Source: Peptoniphilus raoultii (GTDB taxonomy: Bacteria > Bacillota > Clostridia > Tissierellales > Peptoniphilaceae). Taken from it: a DNA stretch of 64,000 nt. Below the pieces are notes generated by a model. That model ran no database searches and was not told the DNA's origin. It saw only the letters and a program-made list of their open reading frames with translations. Shown piece after piece: positions 35,586-42,940 of this stretch. The translations under genes and the position numbers were made by a program. Position 1 is the stretch's first letter; every line of letters starts with the position of its first letter. Location: positions 186,001 to 250,000 of the forward strand of contig NZ_FMWM01000002.1 in the NCBI RefSeq assembly GCF_900099555.1, given 5' to 3'.

Positions 35586-36503
35586 TTACTTATAAACACT
35601 TCTCTTTTTTAAAATTTTTTCCCTTATAAAGCCCCTTGGAATTTGTGCAAAAATTGTTGCCAAAAAGATTATTATGCAGCCAGAAATTTCTCTAAAATTC
35701 ATAGTTTGATTTAGAAAAATCAGGCCAAAAATTGCCGCAAAAACAGACTCAAGTGAAGTTACAAGTGATCCAATTGTAGGGTCAATATCTTTTAGGGCAA
35801 TAATTTGTAGGGTAAAACCCACACCTGATGACAAAACTCCAACATACAAAATTGGCAAATAGGCAGCTAAAATTCCCTTAATAAGAATTTTTTCTTTAAA
35901 AAAAGCTAAGATCAGGGAAATAAAAAAGACCATAAAAAACTGTATTACATTAACCAAAATTTTTTCACAGTCGTCGGGGCAAGTTGAAAGTAAAATAATA
36001 TGAATGGCAAAAACAACTGCCGCAATTAAAATTATCATATCAGACCTGTTTATGGAAAGATCTTCCTTGACTGATAAGAGATAAGTTCCGACTATTACTA
36101 AAAATACGCAAAAAATAACTTGTTTTGAAACTTTTTTGCCTACAAAAAATCCGAGAATGGGAATTAAAACAATATAAGTTGCCGTTAAAAAACCGGCCTT
36201 TCCGGCACTAGTTCCCATAATTCCTATTTGCTGCAAATTTAAACCTATTGTTAAAAAAGTTCCGCAAAGGACAGCATATTTTATTGTCTTTTTTAAATCA
36301 TAAACTTCATTTCTATAGGCTGGCGATGTTTTTTTAAAGACAAAAAATATTAAAAGTAAAAATCCTGAAGCTATTAATGATCTTGAAAATGTAAAAGTAT
36401 AGGGCCCCAAATTATCAGTCCCCACTCTTTGGGCAATAAAGGCAAAACCCCAGACAATTGCCGTAATGAGCAGCATTATTACTGATCTAAGCTGACGACT
36501 CAT
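35586..36503 (-). CDS. EamA/DMT family transporter, first of a tandem pair
   Basis: 305 residues, ten hydrophobic helices, two EamA repeats. It contains IVWGFAFIAQRVGTDNLGPY at the start and VTSLESVFAAIFGLIFLNQ near the end, and GTSAGKAGFLTATYIVLIPI aligns with the downstream paralogue. It ends in a basic tail (REKILKKRSVYK). GGAGGTGG precedes the ATG. It appears to be the first gene of a three-gene unit with its paralogue and the kinase-like gene. Substrate unknown. Confidence 0.85.
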   Translation of the reverse strand: MSRQLRSVIMLLITAIVWGFAFIAQRVGTDNLGPYTFTFSRSLIASGFLLLIFFVFKKTSPAYRNEVYDLKKTIKYAVLCGTFLTIGLNLQQIGIMGTSAGKAGFLTATYIVLIPILGFFVGKKVSKQVIFCVFLVIVGTYLLSVKEDLSINRSDMIILIAAVVFAIHIILLSTCPDDCEKILVNVIQFFMVFFISLILAFFKEKILIKGILAAYLPILYVGVLSSGVGFTLQIIALKDIDPTIGSLVTSLESVFAAIFGLIFLNQTMNFREISGCIIIFLATIFAQIPRGFIREKILKKRSVYK

Positions 36504-36645
36504 TTCCCACCTCCAAAATCTATTAATTATTTCCTATATTTAAGAATATCATAATTTTTTTATTTTGAAAAGTGCAGAAATTAGAGCTTTATATAAATTT
36601 TTACAAACTAAATAAATAATTTACTGAAATATTTTTTAATTTCTC

Positions 36646-36677
36646 AAAAAAACTGCTCCTAAATTTTTAGAAGCAGA
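36646..36677 (-). terminator. Terminator of htrA
   Basis: On the minus strand CTGCTTCT pairs with AGGAGCAG (complements of 36669-36676 and 36653-36660), followed by seven T. It is about 40 bp after the htrA stop. Confidence 0.72.
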
Positions 36678-36715
36678 ATTTTTGTAAAATTTATTGGTGG
36701 TTTATTGTAATTTTT

Positions 36716-38020
36716 TTATTCTCCAAAAAATTGTCTTAATTGGTCCCTGTATTGACTAAAGGGATCTTGATAATCATTGGATTCTCCCATTCCATCATCT
36801 TCTAAATTTTGGTCCGGCACATTTAAACTATTATTATTCTTTTGGCTATTTTTGGATTCGCTTTGCGAAACTTCATAATTTGTAAAGACAAGTTCTGCCT
36901 TCATTTCTTTTCCATTCCTTATAAAAGTAATGTCAGTTTTATCTCCTTCTTGGAAATTATATAGGGCAGCCTTTAGGTCCTTAACCCCATTTAATCCATA
37001 TTTCCCAATCTTTGTAATTATATCTCCAACTTCAAGTCCTGCTGTCTTGGCAGGAGAGCCATCAAAAACTTTAATTACTAAAATTCCGTTTTCAGTTCCT
37101 GGATCTTTACCAATAACTTGCTCTGCATATTTTGCATCAAGAGAATAGATTCCGAGAGACATTTCCTTATAATCGCCAGTTTCAATTACTTCTCTTATAA
37201 TTTTCTTTACATAATTTATAGGGATAGAAAATCCAAGACCTTCTGCTGATTGAACCTTAACTGTATTTATACCTATAACTTCTCCATTGGCATTTAAAAG
37301 TGGGCCGCCAGAATTTCCTCCATTAATTGATGCGTCTGTTTGAATAAGTCCAACCATATATCCCCCTCCAGAAACTTCGCCAACATATCTATTTAAGCCT
37401 GAAATAATTCCTTGAGTTACAGATTGATTAAATTGTAGGGAAATTGGATTTCCAATTGCAATGGCAACATCACCAATTTGCAATTTATCAGAATCACCAA
37501 GACTTGCAACAGTAAGTTTTGTCTTGGTGTTAATTTTTACAATTGCAAGGTCCACATTTTCGTCAGCCCAAATTGTTTCACCGTCAACAGTTTCTTCATT
37601 GTCAAGCTGAACCTTGACTTTTTTCATTATTTGATTATTTAATTTTACTACATGGGCATTTGTAACTATATAACCCTTTGAATCCACAATAATTCCTGAT
37701 CCAGTTCCCTGAACTTCAACAGGCCCAACCCAAGTTGTTTGAACACCTGATGTTGTAATTCCTACAACAGATGACATAGCTTTTTTTGCCACAGCCTTTG
37801 CAACAGTTGAATCTTCTTTTGCCGTTATTGTAATATTATTTGCACTGCTTTCACTTTTTTCCACTTCCTTATATTTATTCATAAAATAAAAGTTAGTTGC
37901 AGTTGAACCAATAACTCCTCCTATAATGGCAAAAACTATTGCAAGAATAATTAATGCCGATGCTTTCTTTTTTCTCTTATAGAATTTATTATTTTCTAGT
38001 AAATTTTTATTATCTTCCAT
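36716..38020 (-). CDS. htrA: Membrane-anchored serine protease, HtrA/DegP family
   Basis: 434 residues: cytoplasmic basic start, one transmembrane helix (residues about 21-45), a trypsin-like domain with catalytic His123 (VTNAHVV), Asp157 (ENVDLAI) and Ser237 (GGNSGGP), then a single PDZ domain (about 305-395) and a Ser/Asn-rich acidic tail. HtrA proteases degrade or refold misfolded exported proteins at the outer face of the membrane. I chose the ATG at 38020 because GAGGAGG lies 8 bases before it; an upstream in-frame ATG lacks one. Monocistronic. Confidence 0.94.
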   Translation of the reverse strand: MEDNKNLLENNKFYKRKKKASALIILAIVFAIIGGVIGSTATNFYFMNKYKEVEKSESSANNITITAKEDSTVAKAVAKKAMSSVVGITTSGVQTTWVGPVEVQGTGSGIIVDSKGYIVTNAHVVKLNNQIMKKVKVQLDNEETVDGETIWADENVDLAIVKINTKTKLTVASLGDSDKLQIGDVAIAIGNPISLQFNQSVTQGIISGLNRYVGEVSGGGYMVGLIQTDASINGGNSGGPLLNANGEVIGINTVKVQSAEGLGFSIPINYVKKIIREVIETGDYKEMSLGIYSLDAKYAEQVIGKDPGTENGILVIKVFDGSPAKTAGLEVGDIITKIGKYGLNGVKDLKAALYNFQEGDKTDITFIRNGKEMKAELVFTNYEVSQSESKNSQKNNNSLNVPDQNLEDDGMGESNDYQDPFSQYRDQLRQFFGE

Positions 38021-38228
38021 TAATATTCCTCCTCGTTCCTTTAATTTATACCCACATATTAATGAGAAAGTGTGAAAATTTAATGACAAATATTTTAAAG
38101 AATGTAAAAAAATAAATGGATAAATATTTTTTAGCTTTCACAATCCTTTATATAAATTATTTTAAGTCAATAATTGTTTAAAAATATTAAAGGCGATTTA
38201 TAGAGAATGGCCTTAATTTTTTATAATT

Positions 38229-38247
38229 ATTGATGATACTTATCAAG
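38229..38247. promoter_or_regulatory. Fur-family-like dyad upstream of the dead stalk-protein gene
   Basis: ATTGATGATACTTATCAAG keeps TTGAT...ATCAA at the same spacing as the other sites and matches the 7-1-7 consensus in 13 of 15 positions (counting N). It ends 4 bp before a -35 box (TTGGCA, 38252-38257), which is 16 bp from TATAAT (38274-38279). Confidence 0.5.
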
Positions 38248-38251
38248 ATTA

Positions 38252-38279
38252 TTGGCAATTCCATATATGAGCATATAAT
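38252..38279 (+). promoter_or_regulatory. Promoter of the dead stalk-protein gene
   Basis: TTGGCA (38252) and TATAAT (38274) spaced 16 bp. The segment ATGAGCATATAATTA is identical to the promoter at 39309-39323, so the promoter was duplicated with the gene. Confidence 0.6.
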
Positions 38280-38291
38280 TATATGTGAAAT

Positions 38292-39179
38292 GTAAATTTT
38301 ACATTAATTTTTTCATTTATGAGTCCAGCTTCGGCTCAGTCAAATAAATTAGAAGCAAGTAAAGCAAGTCAAAAAATTATTTTAGGCGGAAAAGAATTTG
38401 AACTTAATACTTATACCATTGACGGAAAAACGTATATAAAACTTCGTGATTTTGCGAAGTTTTTAAGCACCACTTCTAAAAAATTCAGCTTATCTTATGA
38501 CAAGGATCAAAAATTACCTGTCATAAAAACTATGGATGACTATGAATATGAGAATTTAGAAGATAATTAAAGAAGAAAAACTAGATGCTTTTTTGGGCGA
38601 AATTGAAATAATTGTAAATGGTCAAAAAATTAAAATTTCGGCAACATATATTTCCGGCTTTATTTATCTTGAAATTAAAGATGCTGCAAATCTTGTAGGC
38701 AGAGAATTTTCTTTTAACGAAGAAAAATAAGACTATTGAAATTAAAAACGCATCTATTATAAAAGATGTTAATTTAACTTGCACCACAAAAGGATGTGCA
38801 TGTAAACATAAAAATAAAAAATCATTTAATGCTTGCCCATGCTGCATGGGAAAAGATCCAATAGCTTATGAAATTGATGTGGAAATTTCCTCTGATGAAA
38901 TCCTTGCAAGGGCAAAGGCTAAACTTAATAGGACAAATAAAAATTTATTAAAGGCCCAAACAGAAGCTAAAGATGCAGCTTTAAATCTTCAAAATGTAGA
39001 AAGTGAAAAGGCTAAGGCTGAGGAAGAAAAAAAATAAGGCTGATAAAAAATTAGAAGAGGCTAAAGAAAAAGAAGCTAAGGCTGAAAAGGACAAAAACGA
39101 AGCTGATGCAAAAGTAAAAATTGCAGAAAAAGACCAAAAAGATGCCAAAGATGAATTTGAAAAAGAAAAAAATCTTTAG
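38292..39179 (+). pseudogene. Stalk-domain cysteine-rich secreted protein, decayed paralogue
   Basis: This is a broken paralogue of the two genes that follow. Compared with 39383, a deletion removed the ribosome site, start codon and signal-peptide start; coding similarity resumes at FTLIFSFMSPASAQ. Three single-base losses then break the frame, each in or next to an A/T run, near 38567, 38727 and 39034. In order it would encode two stalk-like repeats (KTYIKLRDFAKFLS; ISGFIYLEIKDAANLVG), one Cys module (CTTKGCACKHK...CPCC, about 38780-38846) and a Lys/Glu/Ala-rich coiled-coil tail. The two intact paralogues lack that tail. Confidence 0.82.
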
Positions 39180-39221
39180 GGCAAAAAATCTTCCTAATAA
39201 TCAGATCTCATAATATTTAAG

Positions 39222-39259
39222 AAGACAAGGACAAAAATTATAAGCCTTGTCTTTTTTAT
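39222..39259 (+). terminator. Terminator after the decayed stalk-protein gene
   Basis: AAGACAAGG (39222-39230) pairs with CCTTGTCTT (39245-39253), followed by T-rich sequence. Confidence 0.75.
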
Positions 39260-39270
39260 TTTCAAAATTA

Positions 39271-39289
39271 TTTGATAGTTAATATCAAA
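39271..39289. promoter_or_regulatory. Fur-family-like operator upstream of stalk protein 1
   Basis: TTTGATAGTTAATATCAAA, a perfect 7-bp inverted repeat with 5-bp centre. The core matches TGATAATnATTATCA in 13 of 15 positions (counting N). It ends 4 bp before the -35 box at 39294, exactly as at the other two stalk genes. Confidence 0.65.
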
Positions 39290-39293
39290 ATTA

Positions 39294-39321
39294 TTGACTT
39301 TTGTCCTCATGAGCATATAAT
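39294..39321 (+). promoter_or_regulatory. Promoter of stalk protein 1
   Basis: TTGACT (39294-39299), 16-bp spacer, TATAAT (39316-39321). It lies directly downstream of the dyad operator. Confidence 0.7.
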
Positions 39322-39382
39322 TAAATATGTAAATGTTTTAGTGAAAAGGCAAATATTTATAATAAAAATCAGGAGGTATATT

Positions 39383-40198
39383 ATGAAAAAATTTATTAAA
39401 ATATTTATGGTTTTCACACTAATTTTCTCGCTTGTAGGCCCAGTTTCAGCCGAAGCAAATAAGGCAGAAGCAGCTAAGTCATCTCAAAAAATTATTTTAG
39501 ATGAAAAAGAAGTTGAACTTCCCGCTTATATGATTAACGAAAAAAATTATATTAAATTACGTGATTTTGCAGCTATTTTAAATGACAGTGCAAATAAATT
39601 TAACATAACTTATGATAAGGAAAAAAATGCTGTACTTATTAAAACAGGCGAAGGATATGAAAAAGTATCTGACGACTTAAAGAAAGTTGAAGATGAAAAA
39701 TCTGTTGCAATTTTATCTGAAATTGAAATTATAGTTAATGATAAGGTCGTAAAGGTTAATAGTGCAAATATTAAGGGTTATAACTACTTACAAATTAAAG
39801 AAGCATCTGATCTTCTTGGTCTTGAAATCTCTTTTAATGAAGAAACTAAGGCCCTAGAAATAAAAACTATGGCAGCCCCTGCTGAAAAGAAAATGAAATG
39901 CGAAAAAGAAGGCTGCATGTGCAAGCATAAGTCTGAAGAAGAAATGAAAAGCTGTCCATGCTGCAGTAACAAAAAAATGGATGCTAAAGAAGAATCTTCA
40001 AATGCCGAATTAAAAGATGGAGAATACTATGCTTGCAGCCCAAAATGCAAATGCAGACATAAGACTATGGAAGAATATAATAACTGCAAATGCTGCAAAG
40101 GAAAACTAGCCCAAAAATTTACAGAAGATCAAAAAAAGGATGATTCTAAAAAAGAAATGGATAAAGACATGGGCAAGGAAATGGGCCATAATATGTAA
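39383..40198 (+). CDS. Secreted stalk-domain protein with two Cys/His metal-site-like modules (paralogue 1)
   Basis: 271 residues. A signal peptide (cleavage probably after VSA, residue 23) is followed by two repeats of the stalk/copper-amine-oxidase-N-like fold (about 34-90 and 108-162; NYIKLRDFAAIL and NYLQIKEASDLLG). Then come two Cys modules: Cys173, 178, 180, 191, 193, 194 and Cys218, 222, 224, 235, 237, 238. Each has HK two residues after the third Cys and a CxCC end. The tail is Lys/Asp/Met-rich and ends MGHNM. An AGGAGG site precedes the ATG at 39383. It is probably exported and metal-binding; the function is unknown. Fur-like operator upstream. Confidence 0.8.
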   Translation: MKKFIKIFMVFTLIFSLVGPVSAEANKAEAAKSSQKIILDEKEVELPAYMINEKNYIKLRDFAAILNDSANKFNITYDKEKNAVLIKTGEGYEKVSDDLKKVEDEKSVAILSEIEIIVNDKVVKVNSANIKGYNYLQIKEASDLLGLEISFNEETKALEIKTMAAPAEKKMKCEKEGCMCKHKSEEEMKSCPCCSNKKMDAKEESSNAELKDGEYYACSPKCKCRHKTMEEYNNCKCCKGKLAQKFTEDQKKDDSKKEMDKDMGKEMGHNM

Positions 40199-40251
40199 AA
40201 TTCACATAATACCGTCAAAATTAGATTCATGACCGGTGAATTTTGTTCCAC

Positions 40252-40292
40252 AATAAAGGGGCTTCTCTAATAGGAGTCCTCTTTATTTTTTT
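40252..40292 (+). terminator. Terminator of stalk protein 1
   Basis: AATAAAGGGG...CCTCTTTATT imperfect stem (40252-40289) followed by T residues. Confidence 0.65.
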
Positions 40293-40324
40293 GCTGTTGA
40301 AATTAAATATAAAAATCCCATTTT

Positions 40325-40343
40325 ATTGATAACCATTGTCAAA
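40325..40343. promoter_or_regulatory. Fur-family-like operator upstream of stalk protein 2
   Basis: ATTGATAACCATTGTCAAA; halves TTGATA and TGTCAA (one mismatch) at the standard spacing. The core matches the 7-1-7 consensus in 13 of 15 positions (counting N). It ends 4 bp before TTGACT at 40348. Confidence 0.55.
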
Positions 40344-40347
40344 ATTC

Positions 40348-40376
40348 TTGACTAATTTTTTCCCACTGCCTATAAT
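40348..40376 (+). promoter_or_regulatory. Promoter of stalk protein 2
   Basis: TTGACT (40348-40353), 17-bp spacer, TATAAT (40371-40376), about 50 bp before the ATG. Confidence 0.7.
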
Positions 40377-40425
40377 AAATTGTATGATATTTAAAAGCAA
40401 AACAAATAATAATTAGGAGGTCGTC

Positions 40426-41190
40426 ATGAAAAAATTATTAAAAATATTATTAGTTTTTTCCCTAGTTTTTGGAATGAGCATATCAGCTTTAGCAGCTGCA
40501 AATAGTGCAAACGCTGTTAAATCATCACAAAAAGTTCTTTTAGATAGAAAGGAGGTAAGCCTTCCTGCCTATTTAATAAATAGTAAAAATTACATTAAAC
40601 TTCGTGACTTTGCAGCAATTTTAAGTGAATCCGGAAAAAAATTCAACGTATCCTTTGATGCAAGCAAAAAATCTATAGTCATTAAAACAGGTGAAGGATA
40701 TGCAAAAACATCTGAAGATTTAAAGACTATAACAAATAAAAAGGCATCTGCAAGCCTTGTTACAAATGACATTATTGTAAATGGAAAAAATCTTAAGGCA
40801 AATGGGGCAAATATTAATGGTTTCAATTATCTACAAATTAGGGAAGCTGCAAAACTTGTTGGCGTTGAAATTTCCTATAACGAAAAGACAAAGACAGTTG
40901 AAATAAATACAAATAAAGCTCATGGAAAAATGAAATGCGATGACAAGACTTGCTCATGCAAAAATCATGAAAAAGAAGGATTTGATAAAAATAATTGCTG
41001 CGGCAATAAAAATGAAAGCAATTCAAATGTAAATTGCGAAAATGGAACTTGCAAAAAATCAGAAGGAAAAGATATTAGATACAAGTGCTGTGAAGAATGT
41101 GGCTGTGCCCACAAAACTATGGAAGAATATAAAAAGTGTCCATGCTGCAAATGGAATCCTGACCATCCAGTGGTTTTTGAAAAGAAATAA
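40426..41190 (+). CDS. Secreted stalk-domain protein with Cys/His metal-site-like modules (paralogue 2)
   Basis: 254 residues, paralogous to the preceding gene over its whole length. A signal peptide (cleavage near ALA-AA, residue 23) is followed by two stalk-like repeats (NYIKLRDFAAILS and NYLQIREAAKLVG). The first Cys module is altered (CDDKTCSCKNHEKEG...NNCC, about 171-192), a short NCENGTC segment follows, and a second intact module lies at 221-241 (CCEECGCAHKTMEEYKKCPCC, here split: Cys221/222, 225, 227, 238, 240, 241). It lacks the Met-rich tail. AGGAGG precedes the ATG. Likely an exported metal-binding protein of unknown function. Confidence 0.8.
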   Translation: MKKLLKILLVFSLVFGMSISALAAANSANAVKSSQKVLLDRKEVSLPAYLINSKNYIKLRDFAAILSESGKKFNVSFDASKKSIVIKTGEGYAKTSEDLKTITNKKASASLVTNDIIVNGKNLKANGANINGFNYLQIREAAKLVGVEISYNEKTKTVEINTNKAHGKMKCDDKTCSCKNHEKEGFDKNNCCGNKNESNSNVNCENGTCKKSEGKDIRYKCCEECGCAHKTMEEYKKCPCCKWNPDHPVVFEKK

Positions 41191-41203
41191 AAAATAAAAA
41201 TAT

Positions 41204-41238
41204 AAAAAAGTGCTGACAAAAAATGCCAGCACTTTTTT
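41204..41238. terminator. Bidirectional terminator between stalk protein 2 and pxpC
   Basis: AAAAAGTGCTG (to 41215) pairs with CAGCACTTTTT (from 41227), with A and T runs on either side, so it can serve both convergent genes. Confidence 0.85.
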
Positions 41239-41247
41239 ATTATACGT

Positions 41248-42189
41248 TTAAATTTCTTCCCTTATTTTTTTTAGATTTTTTTGGTATTCAATGGCTATTT
41301 CCTCCGCCTCTTCTACAGAAACTTCTCCAAAGCAAATTTTATCTAAAAACTGCATTTGGGCAAGTTTTGGAAGGTCAGATGAAATTACTGTTGCAATTTT
41401 TGTATAGCCACCAGTAGTTTGTCTATCTGCCATTAAAATTATTGGTTCTCCATTAGCTGGAACCTGAATTGAACCAAAAACTGTTCCGTCAGAAATTATG
41501 TCAGCTCCCTTTTTATGTTCAATTTTTGATCCCTTAAGTCTAATTCCCATTCTGTCAAATTCTTTTGTTATTTGATAGCCTCCTGATTTAAAGAGGGCAT
41601 GAATTCCTCTTTCAGTAAAATAATCATCTTGAGGTCCTAAAACGGTTCTTATCACATTAAATCTATTGATTTTTGGCCTATATTTTTTGGGGATTTCTCT
41701 TCCGCCAGCTGCCTTTTCATTAACCTTAATTTCTAAAACGTCCTTGGCCTTTAAAGCCCTTCCTTCAAAACCTCCCATTTTTATTTTTGTGTGAGTTGAT
41801 TTTGAATTATTGACAAAAGGAACTTCAATAGATCCGCCAAAGGCAATATAAGCTCTAACTCCTTCTTTTAATTTGCCAAAGGAAAGACTGTCTCCTGCCT
41901 TAACTTCTAGGGACTTATAATTTTCTACATCCTTACCATTTATTTTTGGACTCATATCTGCACCAGTTATGGCAATTACCATATCATCTTCAAATTTTAA
42001 ATTGGGACCAAAATAGGTTGCTTCTAAAACTGCTTCATCTAAATCATTTCCAACTAAAATATTTGCAAGCTTATAAGAAAGGTCATCCATAACTCCTGAA
42101 ACAGGAACTCCAAGAGCTTGGAAGCCATATCTTCCTCCGTCTTGAATTGTCGTTAAAATGCCGGGGCTTATTACATTTACTTTACTCAT
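41248..42189 (-). CDS. pxpC: 5-oxoprolinase subunit C (carboxyltransferase-domain protein)
   Basis: About 313 residues of the KipA/PxpC family, starting VNVISPGILTTIQDGGRYGFQALGVPVSG, a highly conserved opening. A DGTVFGSIQVPANGEPIILMADRQTTGGY segment is also present. With PxpA and PxpB it makes the bacterial ATP-dependent 5-oxoprolinase that opens 5-oxoproline (pyroglutamate) to glutamate. I chose the ATG at 42189, which overlaps the pxpB stop by 8 bp and has AAAGGAGTG upstream. Last gene of the operon. Confidence 0.93.
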   Translation of the reverse strand: MSKVNVISPGILTTIQDGGRYGFQALGVPVSGVMDDLSYKLANILVGNDLDEAVLEATYFGPNLKFEDDMVIAITGADMSPKINGKDVENYKSLEVKAGDSLSFGKLKEGVRAYIAFGGSIEVPFVNNSKSTHTKIKMGGFEGRALKAKDVLEIKVNEKAAGGREIPKKYRPKINRFNVIRTVLGPQDDYFTERGIHALFKSGGYQITKEFDRMGIRLKGSKIEHKKGADIISDGTVFGSIQVPANGEPIILMADRQTTGGYTKIATVISSDLPKLAQMQFLDKICFGEVSVEEAEEIAIEYQKNLKKIREEI

Positions 42190-42928
42190 GAAGCTCACTC
42201 CTTTCGGCATCTTTAATTACCACTTGGTATTTATATTCTGCCACTTCTTCATCAATTTTTTTATATTCCTCTTCAGTAATTGGAACATATCTTATATAAT
42301 TTCCAGCTTCAATAAATACTGGTGGGTTTTTGCTTTCATCATAAAGTTTAAGAGGAGTTCTGCCAATTAATTGCCATCCTCCAGGTGACTGTACTGGATA
42401 CATACCCGTTTGATTTGATGCAATTCCAACTGAACCTGCTTCAATTTTTAGCCTTGGACTTTTTAGTCTTGGAGTTGCAATTCTTTCGTCAAGGCCCCCT
42501 AAATAGGCAAAACCTGGCAAAAATCCCATCATATAAACTAAATAATCAGTTCCTGAATGGATTTTAATAACTTCTTCTTCACTTAAATTTGCATGCTTAG
42601 CAACAAAGGAAAGATCAGGGCCATATTCACCGCCATATAGGGTTGGGATTTCAATTAATTTTACCCTTCCCCCTCCATCTAAAGCCCCGTCAAGTTTAAT
42701 TGATTTTAAAAGATCAAGTAATTCCTTATATTTAATTTTTGAGGGTTCATAGTTAATTAATATGGACCTATAGGTGGGAAGAATATCCACAATCCCATCT
42801 GCATCTACCTCTTTTAATTTTTCAAGGGCAAGGGAAATTTTTGCATTTATGTCCTTTGCAATAGAATCTCCAAATTCCATGACAATGGCCTTATCTCCTG
42901 CCTTTAAATATTTTATTTTATCATACAT
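42182..42928 (-). CDS. pxpB: 5-oxoprolinase subunit B
   Basis: 248 residues of the KipI/PxpB (allophanate hydrolase subunit 1-like) family. Conserved segments include GDKAIVMEFGDSI at the start, YLVYMMGFLPGFAYLGGLDERIATPRL in the middle and PVQSPGGWQLIGRTPLKLYD near the end. It forms a complex with PxpC within the ATP-dependent 5-oxoprolinase. Translation is coupled to pxpC. It lies 12 bp after the NRAMP-like gene, as in the Bacillus operon without ycsI between them. Confidence 0.94.
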   Translation of the reverse strand: MYDKIKYLKAGDKAIVMEFGDSIAKDINAKISLALEKLKEVDADGIVDILPTYRSILINYEPSKIKYKELLDLLKSIKLDGALDGGGRVKLIEIPTLYGGEYGPDLSFVAKHANLSEEEVIKIHSGTDYLVYMMGFLPGFAYLGGLDERIATPRLKSPRLKIEAGSVGIASNQTGMYPVQSPGGWQLIGRTPLKLYDESKNPPVFIEAGNYIRYVPITEEEYKKIDEEVAEYKYQVVIKDAERSELHE

Positions 42929-42940
42929 AACATTCTCCTC

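Noticed and set aside
38319-38570. Short frame with an ATG as an intact small gene
   Set aside because: No ribosome site; it is the first piece of the decayed stalk-protein paralogue, and the reading continues in other frames.
39383-41190. Stalk proteins as copper amine oxidases
   Set aside because: Only the N-terminal-like structural repeat is present; there is no catalytic oxidase domain or topaquinone motif.
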